DNA of 64,000 nt from Mycolicibacterium rutilum (GCF_900108565.1 NZ_LT629971.1:5022001-5086000); one strand, 5' to 3'. Shown: positions 42,350 to 51,071, counted from the first letter of the stretch. Numbers and translations are program-made. Notes: generated by a model not told the origin, from the letters alone.

Positions 42350-43834
42350 TCAGCCGGCCGGGTAGGCGACGGACTTGATCTCGGTGTACTGGTCGAAGCC
42401 GGCGGTGCCGTTCTGGCGTCCGATGCCGCTGGCCTTGTATCCGCCGAAGGGGGTGTCGGCGCCGTATCCGGCGGCGCCGTTGATGCCGAGGAAGCCGGCG
42501 CGCAGCCGACGGGCAACCGCCAGGCCGTGCTCGATCGAACCGGCCATCACGTTGCCCGCCAATCCATATGGGCTGTCGTTGGCGATGCGCACCGCGTCGT
42601 CCTCGTCGGTGTACGGGATGACCGCCAGCACGGGACCGAAGATCTCCTCCTGCGCGATCGTCATCTTGTTGTCGACGTCGGCGAACAGCGTCGGCTTGAC
42701 GAAGAAGCCCCTGTCGAGCCCGGCGGGCTGCTCGGATCCGCCGACCACCAGCCGCGCGCCCTCCTCGACGCCCTTATCGATGTAGCCGCGGATCCGGCTG
42801 CGCTGTTTGTCCGAGATCACCGGACCGCACAGGGTCGCCGGGTCCTGCGGATCCCCTGGTGCGACGCCTTCGTAGATGCCCTTGAGCATCTCGATGCCTT
42901 CGTCGTAGCGCGACCGCGGCAGCAGCAGCCGGGTGGGGTTCGCACAGCCCTGCCCGGCGTGCATGCACGGCGCGATGCCCATCATGCAGCCCAGTGCGAA
43001 GTCGGCGTCCTCAAGCACGATCGTCGCGGACTTGCCACCGAGTTCGAGGAACAGCCGTTTCATGGTGGCCGCACCCTTCTCCATGATCCGCTGCCCGACA
43101 ACGGTGGACCCGGTGAACGAGATGAGGTCGACCTTCGGGGACAGCGTCAGCTCTTCCCCGACGAAGTGGTCGGATGCGGTGACCACGTTCACCACTCCCG
43201 GTGGTATGTCGGTCTTCTCGGCGATCAGCCGGCCGAGGCGGGTGGCGTTGTAGGGCGTGTTGGGCGCCGGCTTCAACACGACCGTGCAACCGGTGCCCAG
43301 CGCCTGCCCGATCTTCTGGATGGTGACCTCGAACGGGAAGTTCCACGGCACGATCGCGCCGACGACACCGGCAGGTTCACGCCAGACTCTGCGGGTGGTG
43401 TTCATGCCGGTGACCGACACGAACGCGTCCCCCAGCGAGTTCTCCCAGGGGTATTCGTCGATCAGCTTGGCGGGATAGCGCAGACCGTCGGCGAGCGGCG
43501 CGTCGAGCTGCGGCCCGTGCGTGATGGCCCGCGGGCACCCGACCTCCAGTATGAGTTCCTCGCGCAGCTCCTCCTGCTCGGATTCCAGCGCTTCCTGCAG
43601 CTGGAGCAGACAGCGTTGCCGCAGTGCGTGATTCGTCGACCAGTCGGTCTCGTCGAAGGCGCGACGGGCGGCGTCGATCGCCCGGTGCATGTCGGCTTTC
43701 GACGCGTCGGCGACCTCGCCGAGGGTCTCCTCGGTGGCCGGATTGATGTTGGTGAAGGTGCCCGCCTGGCCGTCGACGAGTTTCCCGTCGATCAGCATCC
43801 TGGTCTCGAACCGGACCTGGACAGTGTCAGCCAT
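42350..43834 (-). CDS. Aldehyde dehydrogenase family protein
   Basis: The 494-residue NAD(P)-dependent dehydrogenase has the cofactor loop FTGSTVVGQRIMEKG, the general-base Glu in LELGGKSATIVLEDAD and the catalytic Cys in HAGQGCANPTRLL. EEIFGPVLAVIPY and PFGGYKASGIGR are further family motifs. It overlaps the SDR gene by eight bases and precedes a P450 by 10 bases. An SDR-ALDH-P450 set would oxidise an alcohol to aldehyde to acid; the order of steps is inferred. Confidence 0.93.
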   Translation of the reverse strand: MADTVQVRFETRMLIDGKLVDGQAGTFTNINPATEETLGEVADASKADMHRAIDAARRAFDETDWSTNHALRQRCLLQLQEALESEQEELREELILEVGCPRAITHGPQLDAPLADGLRYPAKLIDEYPWENSLGDAFVSVTGMNTTRRVWREPAGVVGAIVPWNFPFEVTIQKIGQALGTGCTVVLKPAPNTPYNATRLGRLIAEKTDIPPGVVNVVTASDHFVGEELTLSPKVDLISFTGSTVVGQRIMEKGAATMKRLFLELGGKSATIVLEDADFALGCMMGIAPCMHAGQGCANPTRLLLPRSRYDEGIEMLKGIYEGVAPGDPQDPATLCGPVISDKQRSRIRGYIDKGVEEGARLVVGGSEQPAGLDRGFFVKPTLFADVDNKMTIAQEEIFGPVLAVIPYTDEDDAVRIANDSPYGLAGNVMAGSIEHGLAVARRLRAGFLGINGAAGYGADTPFGGYKASGIGRQNGTAGFDQYTEIKSVAYPAG

Positions 43835-44711
43835 TCCTGCGTCCTCCCAACGCGCCGAAGCGCGGAATGCCCATCATCAGCCGCGTCATCTGGTGCAGCC
43901 CCGCGGATGGCAGTAATCGGTTGGCGATCATCAGCATTCGTGCGTCCGGGCCGACCGGCTGCTTGACGAACGGTTTCGTGCTGTCGAGCGCCTTGGCCAA
44001 ACCGGCGGCGAACTTTTCCGGCGAACGCGCCGCCATCCGCATCGCGGCTCTGCCCCGCTTGTCCATGGTGGCGTGATGAGGCGCGTACACCCCGGCCAGA
44101 TCACGACAGTCGGTGGTCCCGGCGTCGGTGATGATCTCGGTGTCGTAGGTGCCGGTGACCAGAACCGTGACACCGATTCCGAACGGCGCGACCTCGCCGG
44201 CCATCGCCTCCCCCCAGCGTTCCAGCGCACCCTTGGCCGCCGAATACGGTGCGGTGGACGGCATCCCGCGCACTCCGCCTTGGCTGGACACCAGGACGAT
44301 GCGTCCGCGGCCTGCCTCGCGCATCCCCGGCAGCAGCGCCTTGGTCAGCGCCACCGGTCCGAACACCGTCGTGGCGAACATCCGCTCCCACAGGCTGTCC
44401 GGTGTCTCCTCGACCATGCCGGCAGCCGAGATGCCTGCGTTGTGCACCAGCGCGTACGGTGCGCCGGATGCCGCTTCGATCGACTTCGCGGCGGCCTCGA
44501 TCGATGCGGTGTCGGTGAGGTCGAGGGCCACGCCGGTCAACCGCGGGTCGTCGTCACCGGCCCCGGTGGCCGCTCGGAGCGCCTCGAGTCCGGTGTCGAC
44601 CGAGCGCATCGCGGCCAGCACATGCCAGCCGCGGCGGTACAGGTGGCAGGCCGCCGCGAAGCCCAGTCCCCGTGAAGTGCCGGTGATCACGACGCTGCGT
44701 CGATCAGTCAT
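43827..44711 (-). CDS. SDR family oxidoreductase
   Basis: The 294-residue classical SDR has the cofactor motif VVITGTSRGLGFAAA, LVHNAGISAAG, a catalytic Ser in IVLVSSQGG and YSAAKGALE (YxxxK). A C-terminal extension (ARMLMIANRLLPSAGLHQMTRLMMG) resembles that of mycobacterial lipid-linked SDRs. ATG 44711 is chosen, overlapping the AveC-like gene by eight bases; an in-frame start at 44738 is possible. It is the third gene of the run headed by the solute-binding protein gene. Confidence 0.9.
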   Translation of the reverse strand: MTDRRSVVITGTSRGLGFAAACHLYRRGWHVLAAMRSVDTGLEALRAATGAGDDDPRLTGVALDLTDTASIEAAAKSIEAASGAPYALVHNAGISAAGMVEETPDSLWERMFATTVFGPVALTKALLPGMREAGRGRIVLVSSQGGVRGMPSTAPYSAAKGALERWGEAMAGEVAPFGIGVTVLVTGTYDTEIITDAGTTDCRDLAGVYAPHHATMDKRGRAAMRMAARSPEKFAAGLAKALDSTKPFVKQPVGPDARMLMIANRLLPSAGLHQMTRLMMGIPRFGALGGRRNG

Positions 44712-45834
44712 AGTCACCCGCCGGCGCGCACCGGTCACTCTTGGCGCCGAGTTCGACGTCGGGTCGCCCGTCGGGCTGCATGCTCATCCACGTCGACCAG
44801 ATCCCCGAGGAATACGGTCCGGGGTGACCATTCTCCTCGTAGAACCCCTGCGGGTCATACACTTTGGCCTCGGGATAGGGCCACGGGCAGGCCACCGAGG
44901 TGGAGATCCGCGTCCACTTGAGGATCGCGAAACCGGTGCCGTAGGCGAAGTAGGCGACGTTGATGATCACGAACATCACCACGAACATGCCCAGCGCCGG
45001 CTTGCGCGCGAACAGCCGCGCGCGCTGCGCGAGCTTCTCGGCCACCGTCCGGCCCGTGTCGTCGCGGTACAGCAGCACACCGGCCGGGATCATCACGAAC
45101 GTGACCATCACCGTCTCCCAGATGAACGGGAACTGATAGGTCTCGCCAACGAACACCGAGCCGAACGGCACCACCTGCGCGTAGATGTAGAAACCGGTGC
45201 GCACCAATGTGATTTCGAGCATCGCGTCGATGAGAATGCCCAGCGGCAGGATCAGCAGCGCCAGGCTGATCAGCGGGTGGCGCCAGACGAATGAGTCGGG
45301 CGGCCGTTTGGCCTGCAGCTTGCGCAGGATCCAGATGGCGGGGAAGAACGGGCCCAGATAGAACATGATGTAGCCGATCACCAGGAACGGCTCCACCGTC
45401 GGCGAGATCGACACCAGCGGCCAGTCCTCGGGCCAGTGCCAGAGTTCGGGGTTGTAGACCGCGAACGGCGACCAGTTCATGATCGGGTCCTGCCACACGA
45501 TCAGCGTGGTGACGATGCCCATCAGCAGCACCGGGTGCGCCCCCAACCGGCGCCAGGCGATCACGTACACGATCACGATGATCGACATCGAGATGATCGT
45601 GAAGATCTGGAACAGGGTCAGCCAGTGGTCGAAGCCGAACAGCGGCTCCACCGGACGCGGCGCACCGGTCACCTCGGGATTGCGGATGCGCGGCGAGACA
45701 GCGCCTTTCCGGGCGTTGACCGCGATCAGGACGAGCAGGACGATGGCGACGGCGATCCACACCGCGGCCCGCCATGATCCCTTCTTCGGTTCGGCGGCAT
45801 GTTCGGCGGGTGGGGTCGCTTCTTGGGTCGCCAT
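44704..45834 (-). CDS. AveC-like (spirocyclase family) membrane protein
   Basis: The 376-residue protein has about seven membrane helices (WIAVAIVLLVLIAVNA near the N-terminus, then pairs through residue 300). It resembles actinobacterial proteins annotated as the spirocyclase AveC family after the avermectin spiroketal enzyme. Segments such as IVWQDPIMNWSPFAVYNPELWHWP and FYIYAQVVPFGSVFVGETYQFPF are typical. In mycobacteria these genes usually sit with P450s and Mce clusters rather than polyketide synthases. The true reaction here is unknown. It lies four bases after the solute-binding-protein gene. Confidence 0.8.
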   Translation of the reverse strand: MATQEATPPAEHAAEPKKGSWRAAVWIAVAIVLLVLIAVNARKGAVSPRIRNPEVTGAPRPVEPLFGFDHWLTLFQIFTIISMSIIVIVYVIAWRRLGAHPVLLMGIVTTLIVWQDPIMNWSPFAVYNPELWHWPEDWPLVSISPTVEPFLVIGYIMFYLGPFFPAIWILRKLQAKRPPDSFVWRHPLISLALLILPLGILIDAMLEITLVRTGFYIYAQVVPFGSVFVGETYQFPFIWETVMVTFVMIPAGVLLYRDDTGRTVAEKLAQRARLFARKPALGMFVVMFVIINVAYFAYGTGFAILKWTRISTSVACPWPYPEAKVYDPQGFYEENGHPGPYSSGIWSTWMSMQPDGRPDVELGAKSDRCAPAGDYD

Positions 45835-45838
45835 CGGC

Positions 45839-46951
45839 TCACTCCTCGCCGAACCGGTCGACGAGGTGCGAGTTGACCCCGTCCGCGTCGAGCTGCCTGG
45901 CCACCAGATAACCGGCGCCCATCCACGCGCGACGGGTCCAGTTGCCGAACGACACCCGCGTGCCGGGCGCCCCGGATGCGGCGGGCATCATCTTCACCCG
46001 CTCCAGGGCCTCCTTGATCCCGCGTGGGCTCAGCGGATGCGCGTCGGTACACGCCCTCAGCAGCGCCGACGCCACGTCGCAGTTGACGACCGGAACGCAG
46101 TACTGCGGGCGGCGACCGAACTTCGCCTCGTATTTGTCGAGGAACTGTTGTCCGACGGGGTTTCCCTCGTCGTACTGGTCGACACCGGTCCAGCCCATGA
46201 ACGCGTTCCACATGACCGGATTCATCCACGCGTTCTGGAAGGCGGTGCTGGTGAACCGCGGCGGATCCCAGCCCAGTGACTCCAGCGCGGTGTTGAGGAA
46301 GACGATGCCGAACCCGAACCCGCAGTGCACCAGGGCATCCGGCTTCGCCTCGTGCATGGTGCGCACGGCCTCGGTGACGTCCTGCGCGGTCTGCGCCAAC
46401 GACGCCTCGGCGACGATGCGAATGTTCTTGCGCCGGCACGCGCTGCGGAAGTTCCTCAGGTAGGTCTCGCCGACCAGCGACTGTTCGATCAGCACCCCCA
46501 CCTGGGTGTGTCCACCTTTGGCGAGCAGGTCCGCCCAGAAGATCGGCTCGTCGGTCAGTGAGCCCTGCGGGAACGAAAACGTCCACTCACCGAGCCAGTC
46601 GTCGCTGCCCGAGACGCTGAGCGCCGGCACCTTGAAGCGTTCTTCGATCGCCTCCCGGGTGGGGATGCAGTTGTCGCTGATATGCGGTCCGAAGACCGCG
46701 AGACACCCCTCGTCGACCAACTCGCCGTATGCGTCGATGACCGCTTTGACCGATCCTTTGGGCAGGCCCTCGACCTCGCGGTAGGTGATCTCGATCGGCC
46801 GGTCGATCACCCCCTGCTGCATCGCTTCTTCGAAGATCAGCTCGAACGGGTTGGAGAGGTCTTCCTTCATCTCCTGCGGGTAGAACTCGGGCAGTTTGAA
46901 GTCCATCAGGTAGCCCAGTTTGATCGGCTCTGCAGTGCTCTCGTACGACAT
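45839..46951 (-). CDS. Solute-binding-protein-like ligand-binding protein, no signal peptide
   Basis: The 370-residue protein has the type I periplasmic-binding fold of branched-chain amino acid/amide receptors (IKLGYLMDF, AVFGPHISDNCIPTREAIEERFKVPALSVSGSDDWLGEW, HTQVGVLIEQSLVGETYLRNF). It lacks any signal peptide or lipobox: the N-terminus MSYESTAEPIKLG goes straight into the first strand. No permease or ATPase gene is nearby. It may be a cytoplasmic ligand carrier or sensor rather than a transporter part. It heads the operon running down to the P450 at 39851 and has a strong promoter with the shared operator upstream. Confidence 0.82.
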   Translation of the reverse strand: MSYESTAEPIKLGYLMDFKLPEFYPQEMKEDLSNPFELIFEEAMQQGVIDRPIEITYREVEGLPKGSVKAVIDAYGELVDEGCLAVFGPHISDNCIPTREAIEERFKVPALSVSGSDDWLGEWTFSFPQGSLTDEPIFWADLLAKGGHTQVGVLIEQSLVGETYLRNFRSACRRKNIRIVAEASLAQTAQDVTEAVRTMHEAKPDALVHCGFGFGIVFLNTALESLGWDPPRFTSTAFQNAWMNPVMWNAFMGWTGVDQYDEGNPVGQQFLDKYEAKFGRRPQYCVPVVNCDVASALLRACTDAHPLSPRGIKEALERVKMMPAASGAPGTRVSFGNWTRRAWMGAGYLVARQLDADGVNSHLVDRFGEE

Positions 46952-46993
46952 GCAACCTCCGTTGGCACACGCGGTTGGGCGAGATGGACGTGA

Positions 46994-47040
46994 AACCTAA
47001 TATTTGTTCAGACACTAGCGAGGCGGTCCGCGAGCGTCAA
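46994..47040 (-). promoter_or_regulatory. Sigma-A-type promoter with shared 16-bp operator (class I)
   Basis: On the minus strand TTGACG (47035-47040) and TAGTGT (47012-47017) are separated by 17 bases. The operator GAACAAATATTAGGTT (46994-47009) follows two bases after the -10 and so covers the start site. Repression by steric block is expected. It drives the solute-binding protein operon. The whole block is paralleled at 50954-51000. Confidence 0.75.
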
Positions 47041-47053
47041 TCATCTGCTGCGC

Positions 47054-47842
47054 TCACTGGTCGGCCAGGTAGACCTCGATCATCTCCATCAGTCCGCGGG
47101 TGACCGATGGATCGTCGGTGAGGGGGCCGGCGATCGCGGCGCGCGCGGCATCGCGGGTGTCGAGGCCCTCGGCGATCAATCGCCCCGCCGCGATCAGCAC
47201 GCGGGTGGAGGCGACCTCACGCAATCCCCCGGTCTCCAGCCGTCGGATCGCCTGACCGAGCCGCACCAGGTCGGCTGCGCGGTCGGGTGCCAGACCGGCT
47301 TCGGTGGCGACGATCTTCTCCTCGACGTCAGGCGTGGGGAAGGTGAACTCGATGGCGACCATGCGCTGGCGCGTCGAGTCCTTCAGGTCCTTCAGCACAC
47401 TCTGATAACCCGGGTTGTAGGACATCACCAGGCCGAATCCCGGCGCGGCGTCGAGCGTGATGCCGAGCCGCTCGATCGGCAGCTGCCGGCGGTGGTCGGC
47501 CAACGGGTGCAGCACCACAGTGGTGTCCTGCCGCGCCTCGACCACTTCGTCGAGGTAGCAGATCGCGCCGTCACGCACGGCGCGTGTCAGCGGCCCGTCG
47601 ACCCATTCGGTCTCGCCGCCCCGCAGCAGGAAGCGGCCCACCAGATCCGCCGTCGTCAGGTCGTCGTGGCACGCCACCGTGATCAAGGGACGGCCCAGGT
47701 CATGCGCCATCGCCTCGACGAAGCGCGTCTTCCCGCATCCGGTCGGACCCTTGAGCACGACCGAGAGGCCCTGGTGATAGGCGGCTTTGAAGACCTGCTC
47801 CTCGTTGCCGACAGGTACGTAGTACGGGCGGGCCGAAGTCAC
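47054..47842 (-). CDS. CbbQ/NirQ/NorQ-type MoxR AAA+ ATPase
   Basis: The 262-residue AAA+ protein has Walker A LKGPTGCGKTRFVEAMA, Walker B GAICYLDEVVEARQD, and the family segment RRQLPIERLGITLDAAPGFGLVMSYNPGYQS. NorQ/CbbQ proteins work with a VWA-domain partner to insert metal cofactors or reactivate enzymes such as nitric oxide reductase or Rubisco. The VWA partner is encoded just upstream at 47922-49529. No such target enzyme lies here, so the client is probably a metalloenzyme of the pathway. A promoter with the shared operator precedes it. Confidence 0.9.
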   Translation of the reverse strand: MTSARPYYVPVGNEEQVFKAAYHQGLSVVLKGPTGCGKTRFVEAMAHDLGRPLITVACHDDLTTADLVGRFLLRGGETEWVDGPLTRAVRDGAICYLDEVVEARQDTTVVLHPLADHRRQLPIERLGITLDAAPGFGLVMSYNPGYQSVLKDLKDSTRQRMVAIEFTFPTPDVEEKIVATEAGLAPDRAADLVRLGQAIRRLETGGLREVASTRVLIAAGRLIAEGLDTRDAARAAIAGPLTDDPSVTRGLMEMIEVYLADQ

Positions 47843-47880
47843 CGGTATCGGTTCCCCTCTGTGCGAAACGCTTTCGCTGC

Positions 47881-47909
47881 AGCGTACGCGGAACAGATAT
47901 TTGGTTCAA
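47881..47909 (-). promoter_or_regulatory. Promoter with operator in the -35/-10 spacer (class II), norQ-like gene
   Basis: On the minus strand TTGAAC (47904-47909), a 17-base spacer and TACGCT (47881-47886) form a good promoter. The shared element, GAACAGATATTTGGTT on the plus strand (47891-47906), fills the spacer. Binding here would exclude RNA polymerase. Confidence 0.7.
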
Positions 47910-47921
47910 GGACATCGGTCG

Positions 47922-49529
47922 TCAAGACACCCTCCGTCGCAGATCGGCCCCGCGCAGCGCCGCGCGGAACAGCGGCCCCACGACATCGGCGAGCTGGGTC
48001 GGTTTGGGGATCGATGCATGCGCGGTACTGCCGAAGACCTTGGCCAGCTCCCCGGCGTCGGTCGCCGCGCCGATCGTCAGACACAGACAGCCGATCCCCT
48101 GCCTGCGCGCCTCGGCCAGCGCGCGCCGCGCATCGGCGGCACCGTAGGCGCGTTCGTAGCCGTGGTCGTAGGCGAGGCCGTCGGACAGCACCACCAACAG
48201 CCGCCGCGTGGTGCCCCCCTTCTCATCGATCACTGCGGCGCCATGCCGGATCGCCGCGCCGAGCCGCGAGTAGGCGCCGGGAACCAGCCCGCCGAGTCGC
48301 CGCATGATCACCGCATCCATCCCGTCGTCGAACCGCTTGACCGGGATGAGATTCACCGTCGCGCGCCCTTGTGACCGGAACGCGTACAGCGCCACCCGGT
48401 CCCCGAGTTCGTGCAGCGCGATCGTCAACGCGGCGGCCGTTGCGCGCTGCTGCTCGTGGATGTTCTGCCCGAGACTGCCTGCCTCTGCGGCCGATCCCGA
48501 CACATCGAGCAGCACGAGCACCGAAAGATCGCGGCGCCGGCGCAGGTTGTCCAGATAGACCGACTCGTCGGGTGCCGATCCCGCCAGCAGCTCGACGCGG
48601 GCCTCGACCGCGGCGTCGACGTCGATGTCGTCACCCTGCGACTGGCGGTGGCACCGGTCCAAGCCGATACCCAGGCGCGTGAGCGGGCGACGCAGCGCGT
48701 GGATGTCGGGCCGGTCCATCGGGTGCGCGCCGAGCTCCGGTTCGATCTCGTGCACCGTGCACCAATCGGGTCGGTAGCGCCTGCGGTGGACGTCCCACTC
48801 CGGATATCTGCGCCCTCCCGAGCCGTCGGGGTCGTCGTGCACCTCACCGGCGCCGGCCGCCACCGAGGTCACCGCGCCCGCCCCCGCGGTTCCCCGGCCG
48901 GACCGGTGCGTCGGGCTGTCCGCGCCCGGTGTGCCGCCCTCCCGCAGCTGGCGTACCGCACTGAGCATGCGCTGCAACAGTTTTCCGAGTGCACCTCCAC
49001 CGCCGACCGGGCTCGAGAACAGGTCGACGACATCGGCGCCCTCGTCGGCGTCATCGTCGAGTTCTTCCAGTTCCCCGGTGCTGCCGTTGCGGGGCACGTG
49101 GGTGTCCCGGTGCGCTGCCGCGGCATGTGCGGCGAGGAGCTGGCGCGCCCTGATGACGCCGAAGCTGGCAGGCGGGTCGGCGGGCCGGTCCCTGGCGGCC
49201 AGTGCGAGGGAGTCGGCGGGTGAGTCGACCCGTGCGGCGATGTCGAGGTCGATGAGTGAGCGCACGCGCAACGGCAGCAGGTCCTCGTTGACCGCCAGCG
49301 CGCGATGCCCCTCGACGGCGAGGTATCTACGGGCCAGCGCGGGGCGGCGCCGCACCCTGCGGATCTGAGCGGGCTCGAGACCGCCCGCCGCCAACATCGA
49401 CGCCTGCACCGCCACCGATTCGACTTGCGCGGCGGGACTCGCGGCGTCGTCGATGAACACCGTGACGCCGTCGGTCCACGCCGGGGACCCCGCCTCCCCC
49501 GGCGCCACCGCGACCGTGCGGCCGGCCAA
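47922..49529 (-). CDS. VWA-domain protein, NorD/CbbO-like partner of the AAA+ ATPase
   Basis: The 535-residue protein ends in a von Willebrand A domain with the MIDAS motif LLDVSGSAAEAG near residue 350 and a Thr/Asp set further on (LVVLSDGLAYDHGYE). The N-terminal half is helical, and a Gly/Asp-rich linker (ELDDDADEGADVVDLF) lies between, as in NorD/CbbO chaperones. The start is uncertain: TTG at 49529 is the first in-frame start I can support, yet coding-like sequence continues up to a stop at 49593-49595. The stop lies 79 bases before the ATPase start. With it the protein probably forms a metal-insertion or activation complex. Confidence 0.85.
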   Translation of the reverse strand: MAGRTVAVAPGEAGSPAWTDGVTVFIDDAASPAAQVESVAVQASMLAAGGLEPAQIRRVRRRPALARRYLAVEGHRALAVNEDLLPLRVRSLIDLDIAARVDSPADSLALAARDRPADPPASFGVIRARQLLAAHAAAAHRDTHVPRNGSTGELEELDDDADEGADVVDLFSSPVGGGGALGKLLQRMLSAVRQLREGGTPGADSPTHRSGRGTAGAGAVTSVAAGAGEVHDDPDGSGGRRYPEWDVHRRRYRPDWCTVHEIEPELGAHPMDRPDIHALRRPLTRLGIGLDRCHRQSQGDDIDVDAAVEARVELLAGSAPDESVYLDNLRRRRDLSVLVLLDVSGSAAEAGSLGQNIHEQQRATAAALTIALHELGDRVALYAFRSQGRATVNLIPVKRFDDGMDAVIMRRLGGLVPGAYSRLGAAIRHGAAVIDEKGGTTRRLLVVLSDGLAYDHGYERAYGAADARRALAEARRQGIGCLCLTIGAATDAGELAKVFGSTAHASIPKPTQLADVVGPLFRAALRGADLRRRVS

Positions 49530-49606
49530 CGCCGATGCCAGCAGCGCCAGCGGGTGTGCCTCGCGACGGCCCTCACCGGTGGACTCCAGAACTCACCTCA
49601 CCCGTC

Positions 49607-49622
49607 GACCAAACATCTGTTT
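49607..49622 (-). promoter_or_regulatory. Shared operator-like element before the norD-like gene
   Basis: AAACAGATGTTTGGTC on the minus strand matches the nine-member element set, with the weakest first base. It sits 78 bases before the VWA gene and downstream of the P450 stop. No convincing -35/-10 pair surrounds it. Confidence 0.5.
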
Positions 49623-49642
49623 CCCAGGGTCGCTGACTGCCC

Positions 49643-50866
49643 TCAGTCCCACACCACCGCCAGGTGCTGCGGGGACCGGAAGAACGTTCCTGCGACGTAG
49701 GGTGCGGGCGCGTCAGGGTCCAACCGCAGGCCCGGCAACCGGTCGAACAACGTATTGAAGATCTGCGTGCTCTCCAGCCGCGCGAGATGCATACCCAGGC
49801 ACACGTGTGCGCCGTGCCCGAAGCCGATGTGGGGCTTGCGTTCCCGGATGATGTCGAACTCGTCGGGGCGGTCCCAGCGTGACTCGTCATGGTTGGCGCT
49901 GCCGAGGTTCACCGACATCGTCGAACCCGCCGGGATCGCGTGCCCGTAGAACTCGACGTCACGGGTGGTCTCGCGCATGAAGTTCAACAGCGGTGTCTCC
50001 CAGCGGATCCCCTCCTCGATCGCCTGTGGCAGCAAGCTGCGGTCGGCGATGACGGCGGCCAGCTGGTCCGGATGGGTCAGCAGACCCAGCGCCAGGCTGG
50101 CGGTGGATCGCGAGGTGGTCTCCGCGCCGGCGGGCAGCAGGTTGCGCATGAACCCGTAGATCTGCTCATCGGACATCTTGACGCCGTCGATGTCGGCTGC
50201 GGCCAAAACACTGACCATGTCGTCGCGCGGGCTGCGCCTGCGCTCGGCGAGGATCCCGACGAAGTACTCCTTGAGTTCGGCCGACGCGCGCAGCGCGCTG
50301 TCCATGTCGGAGTGGAAACCGAGCAGGTCGATCGCCAGCCGGTGAAATTCCGGCACATCGGCCTCGGGCAGACCGAGCAGCGCAGCGATCACCCGCACCG
50401 GGATCGGCATGAACACGCTCTCGACGAGGTCGGCGCGCTTGAGGTCGCGGACACGGTCGACGGTCCGTTCCACCAGCGGGCGAACCAGCTCTGCCTCCCA
50501 CCGGCGCATCGACGCACGGGCGAACGCGAATTCGTGTAGGCGCCGGTACACGTGGTGTTCCGGTGCTTGCATCTCAAGGATGGTCGGGCCCTGCAACGGT
50601 CGCACGATGGCCTCGTAGCACCGCGTGCTGAAGGTGGCGTTGTCGGTGAACACCGCCTTCACGGCATCGAACGAATACGCCGTGAAGATCTGCTGGCCCG
50701 CAGCGGGATTCCCGACGATGCCCATCTCCGGCCACCCCGGATGCACGGGCGCCTCGCGCCGCAGCCGGTTGAGCATCGGGTATGGACTGGCGTCGCCGTC
50801 CGCGCCCATCCCCGCGTCGAATCTGGCCTGTGCGTCCTTGACGCCCTGCGAGAGATCTTCGGTCAT
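49643..50866 (-). CDS. Cytochrome P450
   Basis: The 407-residue P450 has LLPAGAETTSRS (I-helix), EEGIRWETP (ExxR) and GFGHGAHVCLGMHLARLE (haem-ligand Cys). Its motifs are nearly those of the P450 at 41122-42339, indicating a paralogous pair. ATG 50866 (MTEDLSQGVKDAQARFD) is chosen over an in-frame start at 50926. A strong promoter with operator lies upstream, divergent from the double-TetR gene. It is followed by the VWA/AAA+ chaperone genes on the same strand. Confidence 0.93.
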   Translation of the reverse strand: MTEDLSQGVKDAQARFDAGMGADGDASPYPMLNRLRREAPVHPGWPEMGIVGNPAAGQQIFTAYSFDAVKAVFTDNATFSTRCYEAIVRPLQGPTILEMQAPEHHVYRRLHEFAFARASMRRWEAELVRPLVERTVDRVRDLKRADLVESVFMPIPVRVIAALLGLPEADVPEFHRLAIDLLGFHSDMDSALRASAELKEYFVGILAERRRSPRDDMVSVLAAADIDGVKMSDEQIYGFMRNLLPAGAETTSRSTASLALGLLTHPDQLAAVIADRSLLPQAIEEGIRWETPLLNFMRETTRDVEFYGHAIPAGSTMSVNLGSANHDESRWDRPDEFDIIRERKPHIGFGHGAHVCLGMHLARLESTQIFNTLFDRLPGLRLDPDAPAPYVAGTFFRSPQHLAVVWD

Positions 50867-50953
50867 CGGCTCGTTCCTCGGCGGCCCGATGCGGCCTCGC
50901 ACCGACGACGTTTGCAATGCATGCATCTCCCGCGGGACAGGCGAACTCCAGCC

Positions 50954-51000
50954 GACCTAACTTTTGTTCAGACCCTAGCGACGGCGCGCCTGAGCGTCAA
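50954..51000 (-). promoter_or_regulatory. Sigma-A-type promoter with shared operator (class I), P450 gene
   Basis: TTGACG (50995-51000), a 17-base spacer and TAGGGT (50972-50977) are read on the minus strand. GAACAAAAGTTAGGTC (50954-50969) follows two bases after the -10. The block matches 46994-47045 at 40 of 52 positions without gaps. Confidence 0.75.
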
Positions 51001-51048
51001 TGATCGTGCCCGCGAACCAGGAGCAGCGGCGAAAACACGCGCTTCTGA

Positions 51049-51071
51049 TACCTTTGAACAAACGTTGGGTC
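51049..51071 (+). promoter_or_regulatory. Extended -10 promoter and operator of the double-TetR gene
   Basis: TACCTT (51049-51054) is preceded by TGA as an extended -10. It is followed at 51056-51071 by GAACAAACGTTGGGTC, in the same orientation relative to the gene as the class I promoters. No good -35 is seen. This suggests autoregulation. Confidence 0.6.

Noticed and set aside
46994..51071. KstR or KstR2 operators as the explanation of the repeated element
   Set aside because: Those consensus sites are palindromic (TnnAACnnGTTnnA; AnCAAGnnCTTGnT). The element here is asymmetric and fits neither.
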